Shown: positions 9,948-19,068 of the stretch, one piece after another | Layout of the letters: each line of letters starts with the position of its first letter | How positions within the stretch are numbered: the stretch's first letter is position 1 | From: an uncultured Porphyromonadaceae bacterium | Lineage (GTDB): Bacteria > Bacteroidota > Bacteroidia > Bacteroidales > Muribaculaceae | NCBI GenBank assembly: GCA_947176295.1 | Contig: CAMWQB010000002.1 | Span: 1 to 64,000 of the forward strand | Reading direction: 5' to 3' | DNA length: 64,000 nucleotides | Program-made: the position numbers and the translations under genes | The notes under the pieces: generated by a model | What the model saw: only the letters and a program-made list of their open reading frames with translations | Told to the model about the DNA's origin: nothing | The model's database searches: none

Positions 9948-10670
9948 ATGAACAAGCAAAGCAATATATATACACTGATATACATAATAGTTCTGGTGGT
10001 AGTGGCAGGGGCCGCGCTTGCCTTCACGTCCATCTCGCTGAAGGACCGCCAGCAGGCTAACGCCGATGCTGACAAGATGAGACAGATTCTTGCGTCGGTG
10101 AAGATTTATCCTCCGTCGGATTCGATCATCGCGGAATACAAGCACTACGTGGACGATAGTTATGTGGTGAACATCAACGGCGAAAAGGAAGAGGGCGTGG
10201 ATGCCTTCGGCGTGAACGTGGCGCAGGAGACGAAGAAAGCCGAGGACGTGAGAGAGCTGCCGGTGTACGTGTGCAGGCTCGCCGACGGGACGAGGAAATA
10301 TATTCTTCCTCTTTACGGCGCCGGGCTATGGGGCCCGATCTGGGGCTACGTGTCGATTGACGCTGACGGCAGCACTATCTACGGGGCTTATTTCGCACAC
10401 CAGGGCGAAACTCCTGGCCTGGGCGCGGAGATTGAAAAGCCGGCCTTCTCCGACCAGTTCGGAGGGAAGGAGCTCTTCAAGGGCGAACGCTTCCTGCCCA
10501 TCGCTGTGGTGAAGGCGGGGCAGGCCCCGAATGGGGATGAGGACTACGTGGACGGCGTGTCGGGTGGCACCATTACGTCGAAAGGCGTTGAGGCAATGCT
10601 TGACAACTGTCTGAAGCCTTACGCGCGCTTCCTTGAAATTGTGGGCACAAACAAAACAAAGCAAAACTAA
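9948..10670 (+). CDS. nqrC: Na+-translocating NADH-quinone reductase subunit C
   Basis: Covalent FMN motif DGVSGGTITSKGV; alternative GTG start at 9921. Confidence 0.94.
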   Translation: MNKQSNIYTLIYIIVLVVVAGAALAFTSISLKDRQQANADADKMRQILASVKIYPPSDSIIAEYKHYVDDSYVVNINGEKEEGVDAFGVNVAQETKKAEDVRELPVYVCRLADGTRKYILPLYGAGLWGPIWGYVSIDADGSTIYGAYFAHQGETPGLGAEIEKPAFSDQFGGKELFKGERFLPIAVVKAGQAPNGDEDYVDGVSGGTITSKGVEAMLDNCLKPYARFLEIVGTNKTKQN

Positions 10671-10676
10671 AGAGCT

Positions 10677-11303
10677 ATGGCAGAAAAAATATCTTCCGGC
10701 AGTGTGCTGTTCAATCCATTCTCGAAGAACAACCCTGTGATAGTGCAGATTCTCGGTATCTGCTCGGTGCTTGCCGTAACCGCGAAACTCGAACCGGCCA
10801 TAGTGATGGGCCTGTCGGTGATCGTGGTCCTGGCGTTCAGCAATGTGATAATCTCGCTAATCCGCAATACGATACCGGTGAATATCCGAATCATCGTACA
10901 GCTCGTGGTTGTAGCCACGCTGGTGGTGGTGGTGTCGCAGCTTCTTCAGGCCTATGCCTACGATGTGAGTAAACAGCTGAGCGTTTTTATCGGCCTTATC
11001 ATCACGAACTGTATTCTGATGGGACGTCTTGAGGCCTTTGCGATGGCCAACAAGCCGTGGCCTTCGTTTCTTGACGGCATCGGCAACGGCGTGGGCTACG
11101 CGATAATCCTGGTGATCGTCGGCTTCTTCCGCGAGCTTTTGGGGTCGGGGACGCTGCTGGGGTATCAGGTAGTGCCGGAGGCCTTGTATGAGGCGGGCTA
11201 CGTGAACAACGGCCTGATGATTCTGCCTCCGATGGCGCTGATCGTGGTTGCGTGTATCATATGGGTGCACCGGAGCTATAACAAGGACCTTCAGGAAAAG
11301 TAA
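10677..11303 (+). CDS. nqrD: Na+-translocating NADH-quinone reductase subunit D
   Basis: Polytopic NqrD/RnfE family, synteny. Confidence 0.95.
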   Translation: MAEKISSGSVLFNPFSKNNPVIVQILGICSVLAVTAKLEPAIVMGLSVIVVLAFSNVIISLIRNTIPVNIRIIVQLVVVATLVVVVSQLLQAYAYDVSKQLSVFIGLIITNCILMGRLEAFAMANKPWPSFLDGIGNGVGYAIILVIVGFFRELLGSGTLLGYQVVPEALYEAGYVNNGLMILPPMALIVVACIIWVHRSYNKDLQEK

Positions 11304-11370
11304 GCCGAAGGGATTCGCACAAAGAAAACTAAAAATCTAATCTCCCCTATTCTACTCTCTGAGCCTGACA

Positions 11371-11988
11371 ATGGAGAATTTCAATATCTTTATACGGTCG
11401 ATATTTGTCGACAACATGATTTTCGCCTACTTCCTGGGGATGTGCTCGTTCCTTGCCGTGAGCAAGAACGTGCGCACAGCCTTCGGACTTGGCATTGCAG
11501 TAACATTCATGCTCACCATCACGCTGCCTATCAACTACCTGCTGGAGACTTACGTGCTCAAGGCGGGGGCACTGACGTGGCTTGGGCCTGAATATGCGGA
11601 CGTGGACCTGAGCTTTCTGTCGCTGATCGTGTTCATCGCGGTGATCGCGTCGATGACGCAGCTTGTGGAAATGGCCGTGGAGCGATATGCTCCGGCGCTG
11701 TACGCGTCGCTGGGTATCTTCCTGCCCCTGATAGCCGTGAACTGCGCAATTCTGGGCGGGTCGCTGTTCATGCAGCAGCGGGAATGGACGTCGGTATGGA
11801 CAGCGGTGTGTGCCGGCGGCGGCTGGGGCATAGGCTGGCTTTTGGCCATCACTGGAATCGCCGCCATGCGCGAGCGCATCGCCCAGTATTCCAACATTCC
11901 CGGGCCCCTGCGCGGGGTGGGCATAACGTTTATCCTTACGGCTCTGATGGGCATTGCGTTCATGAGCTTCTTGGGCATCAAAATCTGA
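11371..11988 (+). CDS. nqrE: Na+-translocating NADH-quinone reductase subunit E
   Basis: Polytopic NqrE/RnfA family (ENFNIFIRSIFVDNMIFAYFLGMCSFLAVSKNV), synteny. Confidence 0.95.
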   Translation: MENFNIFIRSIFVDNMIFAYFLGMCSFLAVSKNVRTAFGLGIAVTFMLTITLPINYLLETYVLKAGALTWLGPEYADVDLSFLSLIVFIAVIASMTQLVEMAVERYAPALYASLGIFLPLIAVNCAILGGSLFMQQREWTSVWTAVCAGGGWGIGWLLAITGIAAMRERIAQYSNIPGPLRGVGITFILTALMGIAFMSFLGIKI

Positions 11989-12003
11989 CAGGAGGGCACG
12001 ACG

Positions 12004-13311
12004 ATGAATACATTTCTCACACTGAATATACTATTATCGGCTGCGAGCCTGACCTTTCTGGCGGGCGTGGGCTTCTTTTTAGGGGTAACGCTGCTGCTTG
12101 TGGTGGTGCTTCTTGTGGCGAAGCACTTTCTTGTGCAGTCGGGCGACGTAACGGTGAGCTACAACGACGGGCGCGAGGCAATCGTGCCTTCGGGGAAGCC
12201 ACTTCTCTCGGCGATGGCCGACAAAGATATATTCCTGCCTTCGGCCTGCGGCGGCAAGGGCTCGTGCGGCCAGTGCAAGGTGCGTGTGCTCGAGGGCGGC
12301 GGGGAGATCCTTCCGACGGAGACGGTGCACTTCACACGCAAGGAGATGAAGGACAACTGGCGTCTTGCGTGCCAGGTGAAGGTGAAGCAGGATATGAAAA
12401 TCGAGATTCCAGCCGCGGCTCTCGACGTGAAGGAATATGAATGCGAGGTGGTGTCGAACAAGAACGTGGCCACCTTCATCAAGGAATTTATCGTGGCCCT
12501 ACCGGCGGGCGAACACATGGACTTTATCCCGGGCTCGTATGCCCAGATCAAGATTCCGCCTTTCGAGATGGACTACGACAAGGATATAGACAAGGCTTCG
12601 ATCGGGCCGGAGTATCTTCCTTCGTGGGAGAAGTTCGGGCTTTTCTCGCTGAAGTGCCGCAACACGGAGACGACGGTGAGGGCTTACTCGATGGCCAACT
12701 ATCCGGCCGAGGGCGACCGCTTCATGCTGACGGTGCGCATAGCCACGCCTCCGTTCAAGCCGAAGCCTGAGGTGGGCTTCCAGGATGTGATGCCGGGCAT
12801 TGCGTCGAGCTACATCTTCTCGCTGAAGCCGGGCGACAAGGTGCGGATGAGCGGCCCTTACGGCGACTTCCATCCGATATTTGACTCGAAGAAGGAGATG
12901 ATGTGGATCGGCGGCGGCGCGGGGATGGCTCCGCTCCGGGCGCAGATTATGCACATGACGAAGACGCTGAAGACTACGGACCGGAAGATGAATTTCTTCT
13001 ATGGGGCGCGTGCGCTGAACGAGGTGTTCTATCTCGACGACTTCCTGAAGCTGGAGAAGGAGTTCCCGAACTTCAAGTTCCATCTTGCGCTTGACCGCCC
13101 TGACCCGGCGGCCGATGCAGCGGGCGTTAAGTACACTCCGGGCTTCGTGCATCAGGTGATCTACGACACCTATCTGAAGGACCATGAGAATCCGGAGGAC
13201 ATCGAATACTACATGTGCGGCCCCGGACCGATGAGCCAGGCCGTGAACAAGATGCTGGATTCGCTGGGCGTGGATCCGGAAAATATCCACTACGACAACT
13301 TCGGAGGCTGA
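12004..13311 (+). CDS. nqrF: Na+-translocating NADH-quinone reductase subunit F
   Basis: 2Fe-2S ferredoxin motif CGGKGSCGQCKV and FAD/NADH domain RAYSMANYPAE, GGGAGMAPLR. Confidence 0.96.
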   Translation: MNTFLTLNILLSAASLTFLAGVGFFLGVTLLLVVVLLVAKHFLVQSGDVTVSYNDGREAIVPSGKPLLSAMADKDIFLPSACGGKGSCGQCKVRVLEGGGEILPTETVHFTRKEMKDNWRLACQVKVKQDMKIEIPAAALDVKEYECEVVSNKNVATFIKEFIVALPAGEHMDFIPGSYAQIKIPPFEMDYDKDIDKASIGPEYLPSWEKFGLFSLKCRNTETTVRAYSMANYPAEGDRFMLTVRIATPPFKPKPEVGFQDVMPGIASSYIFSLKPGDKVRMSGPYGDFHPIFDSKKEMMWIGGGAGMAPLRAQIMHMTKTLKTTDRKMNFFYGARALNEVFYLDDFLKLEKEFPNFKFHLALDRPDPAADAAGVKYTPGFVHQVIYDTYLKDHENPEDIEYYMCGPGPMSQAVNKMLDSLGVDPENIHYDNFGG

Positions 13312-13366
13312 GGCCCAATCGCCACCACACTACACTCCCCCACTCTACACTACAGAAGAAAAAAGG

Positions 13367-14176
13367 ATGCGCAAACTCAGGTCGATACTCTTTGCGGGAC
13401 TGCTGTCGGCAGCTGCTTCGGCGGCTTTCGCGGCAGCGGATGCCAAACCTTTCACTCTCGTTCTCGATCCGGGACACGGGGGAAAGGACTATGGCTGCGT
13501 GGGGAAGATGACCAACGAGAAGACTATTGTGCTGAACGTGGCGAAAATGCTCGGCAAGATGGTGGATGCGGCTTACGGCGACAGCGTGCGCACGGTGTTC
13601 ACGCGACCGGACGATACTTTCATCTCGCTTCAGGAGCGTGCTGCGATTGCCAACCGCGCGGGAGGCGACTTTTTCGTGAGCATCCATGTGAACTCGGTGG
13701 ACAAGCGGACCCGCGGGCGCGAGAATATCCACGGGGCGTCGGTGTACACGCTGGGGCTGCACAAGAGCGAGAGCAACCTTGGAGTGGCCATGCGCGAAAA
13801 TGCGGTGATGGAGCTGGAGGAGGACTATTCGGCAACCTACCAGGGCTTTGACCCCAACTCGTCGGAGAGCTACATCATCTTCGAGCTTAGCCAGGACGCC
13901 AACATGAAGCAGAGCCTGGAGATGGCTTCGCTGATGCAGGGGGAGCTGACGGGCTATGCCGGACGCGCCGACAAGGACGTGAGGCAGGCGGGCTTCTGGG
14001 TGCTGTGGTCGACGTCGATGCCGTCGGTGCTTGTGGAGCTCGACTTTATCTGCAATCCTGCGGCCGAGCGCTTTCTTGCCTCTGAAAAGGGTCAGCGCAA
14101 ATGCGCGGAGGCACTTTTCCGGGCCTTCAAGGACTACTACGGGCGCCATAAACAAAGCCTGTCGGACGGCCGTTAA
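13367..14176 (+). CDS. N-acetylmuramoyl-L-alanine amidase (amidase_3), secreted
   Basis: LDPGHGGKDYG, FVSIHVNS, SVLVELDFICN. Confidence 0.95.
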   Translation: MRKLRSILFAGLLSAAASAAFAAADAKPFTLVLDPGHGGKDYGCVGKMTNEKTIVLNVAKMLGKMVDAAYGDSVRTVFTRPDDTFISLQERAAIANRAGGDFFVSIHVNSVDKRTRGRENIHGASVYTLGLHKSESNLGVAMRENAVMELEEDYSATYQGFDPNSSESYIIFELSQDANMKQSLEMASLMQGELTGYAGRADKDVRQAGFWVLWSTSMPSVLVELDFICNPAAERFLASEKGQRKCAEALFRAFKDYYGRHKQSLSDGR

Positions 14177-14215
14177 AAATTTATCATGTAAAAAAATCCA
14201 TACCCACAATTTGAT

Positions 14216-15118
14216 ATGAAAAAATTATTCCGCAAAGAGGTTGTCATCGGGCTCTGCGCTATCGTGGCTCTTCTCATTCTGTTCTTCGGTATCCAGTTTC
14301 TGAAAGGGATCAATCTCTTCCATCCAGCCAACTACTACTACGCGACGTATTCGAACGTGGAAGGGCTTGCGGTGTCGGCACCGGTTACGCTCAACGGCTT
14401 CAAGGTAGGCCAGGTGCATGAAATAATCTATCAGTACGACCGCCCCGGGAATGTGGTTGTGGAGCTTAATCTGGACAAGAGCCTCCGCGTGCCTGCCGGG
14501 ACGCAGGCCAAGCTTTCGACGGACCTGCTGGGCACAGCCTCGATCGTGCTGGAGCTGGGCAAGGGCGCGGGGGGCTACCTGAGTGTGGGCGATACGCTGG
14601 CGGGCCGGAACGAGCCGGGGTTGATGGGCTCGGTAACGGAGACGCTGCTACCGAGCGTGGGCGCTGTGATTCCGAAAATCGACACTCTGCTCACGAACCT
14701 GAATACCTTGACGGGAAATCCGGCACTGACCTCGTCAATAAGCCGTCTGGATGCTATCACGGCCGACCTTGCCCGCAGCTCGGCGAGCCTCTCGCGGATG
14801 CTTGCGGAGATGGGTCCGGCAACGGCAAATATCCGCAGCATAGCCACAAATGTTGATACTATCACGGGCAATTTCGCGGAAGTGAGCTCGCAGCTGAGCC
14901 AGGCTCACGTGGACAGCATAATCCGCGATCTTGAGGCTGCGGCTGCGAATGTGCATGCTCTTACGGCTCAACTCAACGACCCGAACTCGAGCATCGGCCT
15001 GCTGACACGCGACCCGGCGCTGTACGACAATCTGAACAAGACGGTGGTGTCGCTTGACTCGCTGTTCTCAGACATAAAGGCCCACCCGAAAAGGTATATC
15101 AACATTAAGTTGCTTTAA
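14216..15118 (+). CDS. MCE/MlaD-family lipid transport substrate-binding protein
   Basis: N-terminal TM and MCE domain ATYSNVEGLAVSAPVTLNGFKVGQV. Confidence 0.9.
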   Translation: MKKLFRKEVVIGLCAIVALLILFFGIQFLKGINLFHPANYYYATYSNVEGLAVSAPVTLNGFKVGQVHEIIYQYDRPGNVVVELNLDKSLRVPAGTQAKLSTDLLGTASIVLELGKGAGGYLSVGDTLAGRNEPGLMGSVTETLLPSVGAVIPKIDTLLTNLNTLTGNPALTSSISRLDAITADLARSSASLSRMLAEMGPATANIRSIATNVDTITGNFAEVSSQLSQAHVDSIIRDLEAAAANVHALTAQLNDPNSSIGLLTRDPALYDNLNKTVVSLDSLFSDIKAHPKRYINIKLL

Positions 15119-15186
15119 GATTAGACCCCGTCTCCCAATATTTGTTAAGACCGGGGAACGGGGGCTAAGTATTATATGATTTAAAG

Positions 15187-15215
15187 GAGAGCATTTCCCG
15201 AGTGCTCTCTTTTCA
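15187..15215 (+). terminator. Rho-independent terminator after MCE gene
   Basis: GAGAGCA-TTTCCCGAG-TGCTCTC-TTTTC. Confidence 0.75.
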
Positions 15216-15364
15216 TTTTTTGAGAGGGGGGGAGGATTCTTCTTTACCGGATAGAACGCCAGACTGATCGGGCTCGTTTTAATATATTGTCTATAAATGG
15301 ATTATTTTTGATTTGACTGATGGATTTTGTTTGAGCTTTGAGGTGGATATGTGTGATTTTTGCA

Positions 15365-15372
15365 TAACTTTG
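15365..15372 (+). promoter_or_regulatory. Possible distal -7 box of TPR-HTH regulator
   Basis: TAACTTTG. Confidence 0.35.
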
Positions 15373-15457
15373 CAGCATCGAAAACCAAAAGTAGACGTAA
15401 TGAAATCATCCCGAGAACTTTTATCAGAACTTTCTTGCGCGGATGGTGGGAATTTTG

Positions 15458-15465
15458 TATCTTTG
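15458..15465 (+). promoter_or_regulatory. -7 box of TPR-HTH regulator
   Basis: TATCTTTG 19 nt upstream of ATG at 15484. Confidence 0.55.
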
Positions 15466-15483
15466 CGATAATCTATTTCACTG

Positions 15484-17139
15484 ATGAGTATGGCTTTATC
15501 TTTCCGACTAAATTCTTTTATGGTGCTTGTGTTGCTCGGACTTTTCGGGGCGACCGGGCTTTTCTCCTGCAAAGAAAACGGCGACTACAAACGGCTGCTT
15601 CATGCCGAAGCAATTTTAGATTCTATGCCGGATTCGGCTCGGAGTTTGCTTAGTGGCATTTCCTATGATAAACTGAACAATAGGTCCAGAGCCTTATATA
15701 CATTGGTCGATGCAGAAATAAAATATAAATCATTCGTAATTTCCACAGAAGATTCCCTACTAAGAATAGCGGCAAATACATTTGATAAGCTTGGAGACAA
15801 AGATCGATTGATGCGTACTTTGTTTCAAATGTCTCTAAATGAATATTATGCGCTGGACTATGCTGAGGCAATTCTTTCTGCAACAGAGGCAATGCATCTT
15901 GCAAATGAGCTTAATTCACATTTATACATTGCCAGAACATGTGAGCAAGTGGCTACACTTTATAACAATAACTTCAATTTCGAGGATGCACTACCATACA
16001 TATTGCGCACCATAGAGGAGTATAAACTGGCTGGGAAAGAAAGGAATTTGGAATATGCGACTGTTGACAAGGCTTCTATTCTTCGCAATTTGAAACGCTA
16101 TGACGAGGCTCTCGGAGTATTAGACAGTCTGTCAAACATTATATCATCATCGAATTCCGATTCATCGCTAATCCGCTACTCTTCATACGCCAAACTCGAT
16201 TTACTCACCTTAAAGAACGATCCAAAACGAGTTCGGGCCATTGCGGATTCCATCATGCGTTTTACTGGTCCTTCCTCACACGTAGATGCCAAATATTTTA
16301 TAAGCGCAAGGGTTACTTGTGGCGACTTGGATGAAGCTAAAAGGATAATAGATTCGCTCCGTCGCCATCAACCATCATGGGACAGACAGGCTCGAATACT
16401 AAAGGGCATAATCGATTATAATATCGCTATTGGACATACAGATTCGGCCCTTGAATATTCAAACATGATGATTGATTTACAGCAAGATGGAATTTCGAGA
16501 GTTTTCAACGGAGGGTTGCAGAAGGCTCAGGTAAGTCATCTTTCAACGAAATATGCTCTGGCCCAGGAGCATAACTCCGCTATGCGAGTAGTATTTTTTT
16601 CGGTGGCTCTATCACTTATATTTATAATAGGTGTGATCGGATATGTCTTCAGGTTAAGGATGAAAAGACAAAAAGAAATTATCGATAATAAAATGGGTGA
16701 AATTTCGGAGCTTTTCAGCTCCCAAAACACCCGCTTGGCACACCTATTTTCAAATCGTGTAGAAATAATCAATGGTATATGCGAACGATACTTCACGGAA
16801 AAAGGCGTGAAAGATGTAATGCGAGCTAAATTATATAGGGAGGTATGCGGAGAATTGAAAAAGCTTAATTCTACGGAAAGCGTCGAAGAGATTGTTCGAT
16901 TTCTGAATGATACTCGAAATAATATTGTCATGAAACTCGATGAAATTCCCGGCATAAAGGATACTTCGCGGATCGTGGCAATATTTTCCATCTTAGGCTT
17001 GACACCCAAGGCCGTGTCGATATTATGTGAAATCAGTGCATCGAATGTATACACGCTGCGCTCCAGACTAAAAGATCTAATAGAAACTTCGGATTCGAAA
17101 AACAAGCGGGAACTTATCGGAGCATTAAGTCTGAAATGA
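15484..17139 (+). CDS. Membrane-anchored TPR regulator with C-terminal LuxR-like HTH (Bacteroidetes DUF6377-like)
   Basis: N-terminal signal/lipobox, TPR-like helices, single TM (VVFFSVALSLIFIIGVIGYVFRL), C-terminal LGLTPKAVSILCEISASNVYTLRSRLKDLI. Confidence 0.75.
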   Translation: MSMALSFRLNSFMVLVLLGLFGATGLFSCKENGDYKRLLHAEAILDSMPDSARSLLSGISYDKLNNRSRALYTLVDAEIKYKSFVISTEDSLLRIAANTFDKLGDKDRLMRTLFQMSLNEYYALDYAEAILSATEAMHLANELNSHLYIARTCEQVATLYNNNFNFEDALPYILRTIEEYKLAGKERNLEYATVDKASILRNLKRYDEALGVLDSLSNIISSSNSDSSLIRYSSYAKLDLLTLKNDPKRVRAIADSIMRFTGPSSHVDAKYFISARVTCGDLDEAKRIIDSLRRHQPSWDRQARILKGIIDYNIAIGHTDSALEYSNMMIDLQQDGISRVFNGGLQKAQVSHLSTKYALAQEHNSAMRVVFFSVALSLIFIIGVIGYVFRLRMKRQKEIIDNKMGEISELFSSQNTRLAHLFSNRVEIINGICERYFTEKGVKDVMRAKLYREVCGELKKLNSTESVEEIVRFLNDTRNNIVMKLDEIPGIKDTSRIVAIFSILGLTPKAVSILCEISASNVYTLRSRLKDLIETSDSKNKRELIGALSLK

Positions 17140-17147
17140 TCAATTTA

Positions 17148-17270
17148 TTCTTACATAACATCATTGTAAGAGCACAAAAGTCGATGTAAGAAACTTTTTA
17201 AAAAATACAGCTTATTATCAACACGATATTAAAACGATGTAAGAAAATGTAAGAAGCAAATTTCTTGCAA
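17148..17270 (+). repeat. Cluster of ATGTAAGAA repeats upstream of the DUF3244/C10/serpin operon
   Basis: Inverted TTCTTACAT 17148; ATTGTAAGA 17163; ATGTAAGAA 17184, 17237, 17247; near-inverted TTCTTGCAA 17262. Confidence 0.8.
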
Positions 17271-17287
17271 ATTCACTGATGTAGCAC

Positions 17288-17295
17288 TAACTTTG
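17288..17295 (+). promoter_or_regulatory. -7 box of protease/serpin operon
   Basis: TAACTTTG ~34 nt upstream of ATG 17329. Confidence 0.6.
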
Positions 17296-17328
17296 CATTA
17301 AGTAAAACCACATCAAACAACGCAGTAA

Positions 17329-17712
17329 ATGAAAAAATCTTTACTATTAATTATTGTACTTTTTTTACTTAATCCAAGCTTAATAAGTGCCGACGAACCC
17401 AAACCTACCCCTCCACCCCTCCCCCCCGGTGAAGTGGTAATTCTGCCAATAGATCCACCAGGAAAACCACGCTCGCAATGTAATCTTTATAATATCAGTG
17501 CATATATTGATTCGTCATGTCTAACAATATTTTTTGACTCGCCTGAAGGCATGGTGAATTTTACAATCATAGATGCCAATAGAGAAATCTTCCATGAAGG
17601 TATCTACACTTCATGTGAGCCAATATTCATTGACTTATCCTCGGTAGAAGCGCCTTTGGAAATACGAATTTCCACAAGCGAAGGCAATGAATACGAAGGG
17701 TGGATAGAATAA
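17329..17712 (+). CDS. Small secreted protein, DUF3244-like (possible C10 protease inhibitor/partner)
   Basis: Signal peptide, Pro-rich linker, beta-rich ~80 aa domain; directly upstream of C10 peptidase. Confidence 0.6.
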   Translation: MKKSLLLIIVLFLLNPSLISADEPKPTPPPLPPGEVVILPIDPPGKPRSQCNLYNISAYIDSSCLTIFFDSPEGMVNFTIIDANREIFHEGIYTSCEPIFIDLSSVEAPLEIRISTSEGNEYEGWIE

Positions 17713-17746
17713 AATCTTTAAACCTGAACTAATAAGAAACTACACG

Positions 17747-19021
17747 ATGAAAAAAATTTTAATCTTGTCCACTATAGGAATTCTAATGGGGGCTTGTGCT
17801 AATGATGAACCGGCACATGAGGCGTTTGATCATGAGGCTGAAAACAAAACAGGAGTAGAGGCTATTTTAATGAGCTCTGATGAAGCGATTGAAATAGCAG
17901 AAAAGAGCTATGCCAACTTCTATGGCAAACTTAGAACCCCAAAATCCAGAGACAGCTATTCAAAACCGGTTGCAATAACTCAAACTCATTCTCGTGCAAC
18001 AGAAGGGGATACTATCGCGTATATAGTGAACTTCCCGAATAATGAAGGGTATGCTATAATCCGAGCATTTAAAAATTCCATGTCACCGGTGTTAGCAGTT
18101 GTTGAAGACGGATTTCTCGGAGGAATCGACGAAATAACAGTTCCTGCTCAGAAGGAATATATCCAAACGATGCTTAGCACCAATGATATAGCTACAAATG
18201 ACGTTATTTCGCGGGGCGGATCAGCAGTAATTACACCGGTTACTGAAGAAAAATATGAAATTGACACTTTATATAGCCATAGATATGGCGTAGTCAGCGA
18301 ATTAAAGTGGGGCCAAGGAAGCGCGTTCGGAGCATATTGCGATAATGGATTATGCGGATGTTTCCCTCTCGCCACCCTATTTGTCATGGCTCATTATGAA
18401 GAAGCGGCTGAAATGAAAATAAACTTTACAAACAAAAAAGCACCTTCTGTAAACACAGTGATCCATCCCGATTGGAAGAATATCAAGAGGTACGGAAAGC
18501 CATACGATGGATATTGGAACATGCCGACACAAGAATCTATTACCAATATCGGACTTATAGCCCGACAAATAGGAGCATATGCAAAATCGGAATATAAAGG
18601 ATGGGACGGAGGCAAAGACACAACTACCTCTACCAGCGAGTCGAACGCTATAGCAGCTTTAAAGACAATATTCCCTCAAAAATCGGTAAGCGGATGGAGC
18701 AGCTACGATAAAACAGGAATAGCCGAAGGGTTGAAGTACGCACCGGTTATCATGAGTGGCCAAGGTTCTGCCGGCGGACACGCCTGGGTAGCAGAAGCTT
18801 ACGAACATTCACAGGTACAAGTAAAATATTACACAAGAGAGTACATGCATCTATTCTGGACCTTAGTTAGTACGACTTATCGAGAAGAAGAATATATGTA
18901 TTTCAACTGGGGATGGTACGGAACCGGCGATGGCTATTATAATGTAAGGTTTGCTGAATCCTTTACTCCGTCCGGGACGCATACGGAATATAAGAAATTA
19001 AAATACGTTACTATAAAATAA
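17747..19021 (+). CDS. C10-family (streptopain-like) cysteine peptidase with Spi-type propeptide, lipoprotein
   Basis: Lipobox LMGAC; propeptide AYIVNFPNNEGYAIIRA; catalytic KWGQGSAFGAYCDNGLCGCFPLATLFVMAHYE and GGHAWVAEAYE; NWGWYGTGDGYY. Confidence 0.88.
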   Translation: MKKILILSTIGILMGACANDEPAHEAFDHEAENKTGVEAILMSSDEAIEIAEKSYANFYGKLRTPKSRDSYSKPVAITQTHSRATEGDTIAYIVNFPNNEGYAIIRAFKNSMSPVLAVVEDGFLGGIDEITVPAQKEYIQTMLSTNDIATNDVISRGGSAVITPVTEEKYEIDTLYSHRYGVVSELKWGQGSAFGAYCDNGLCGCFPLATLFVMAHYEEAAEMKINFTNKKAPSVNTVIHPDWKNIKRYGKPYDGYWNMPTQESITNIGLIARQIGAYAKSEYKGWDGGKDTTTSTSESNAIAALKTIFPQKSVSGWSSYDKTGIAEGLKYAPVIMSGQGSAGGHAWVAEAYEHSQVQVKYYTREYMHLFWTLVSTTYREEEYMYFNWGWYGTGDGYYNVRFAESFTPSGTHTEYKKLKYVTIK

Positions 19022-19068
19022 ATTGCACTATTAATCCAATAAATAAATATATAAAAAGGGATAAAAGC

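Noticed and set aside
15125-15165. Second hairpin (CCCCGT...ACGGGG) after the MCE gene
   Set aside because: Lacks a T-tract and has a long loop; the downstream GAGAGCA hairpin is the better terminator.
17421-17427. C7 homopolymer in the DUF3244-like gene as a phase-variation tract
   Set aside because: Only seven residues, encodes part of a Pro-rich linker; too short to claim slippage without read-level evidence.
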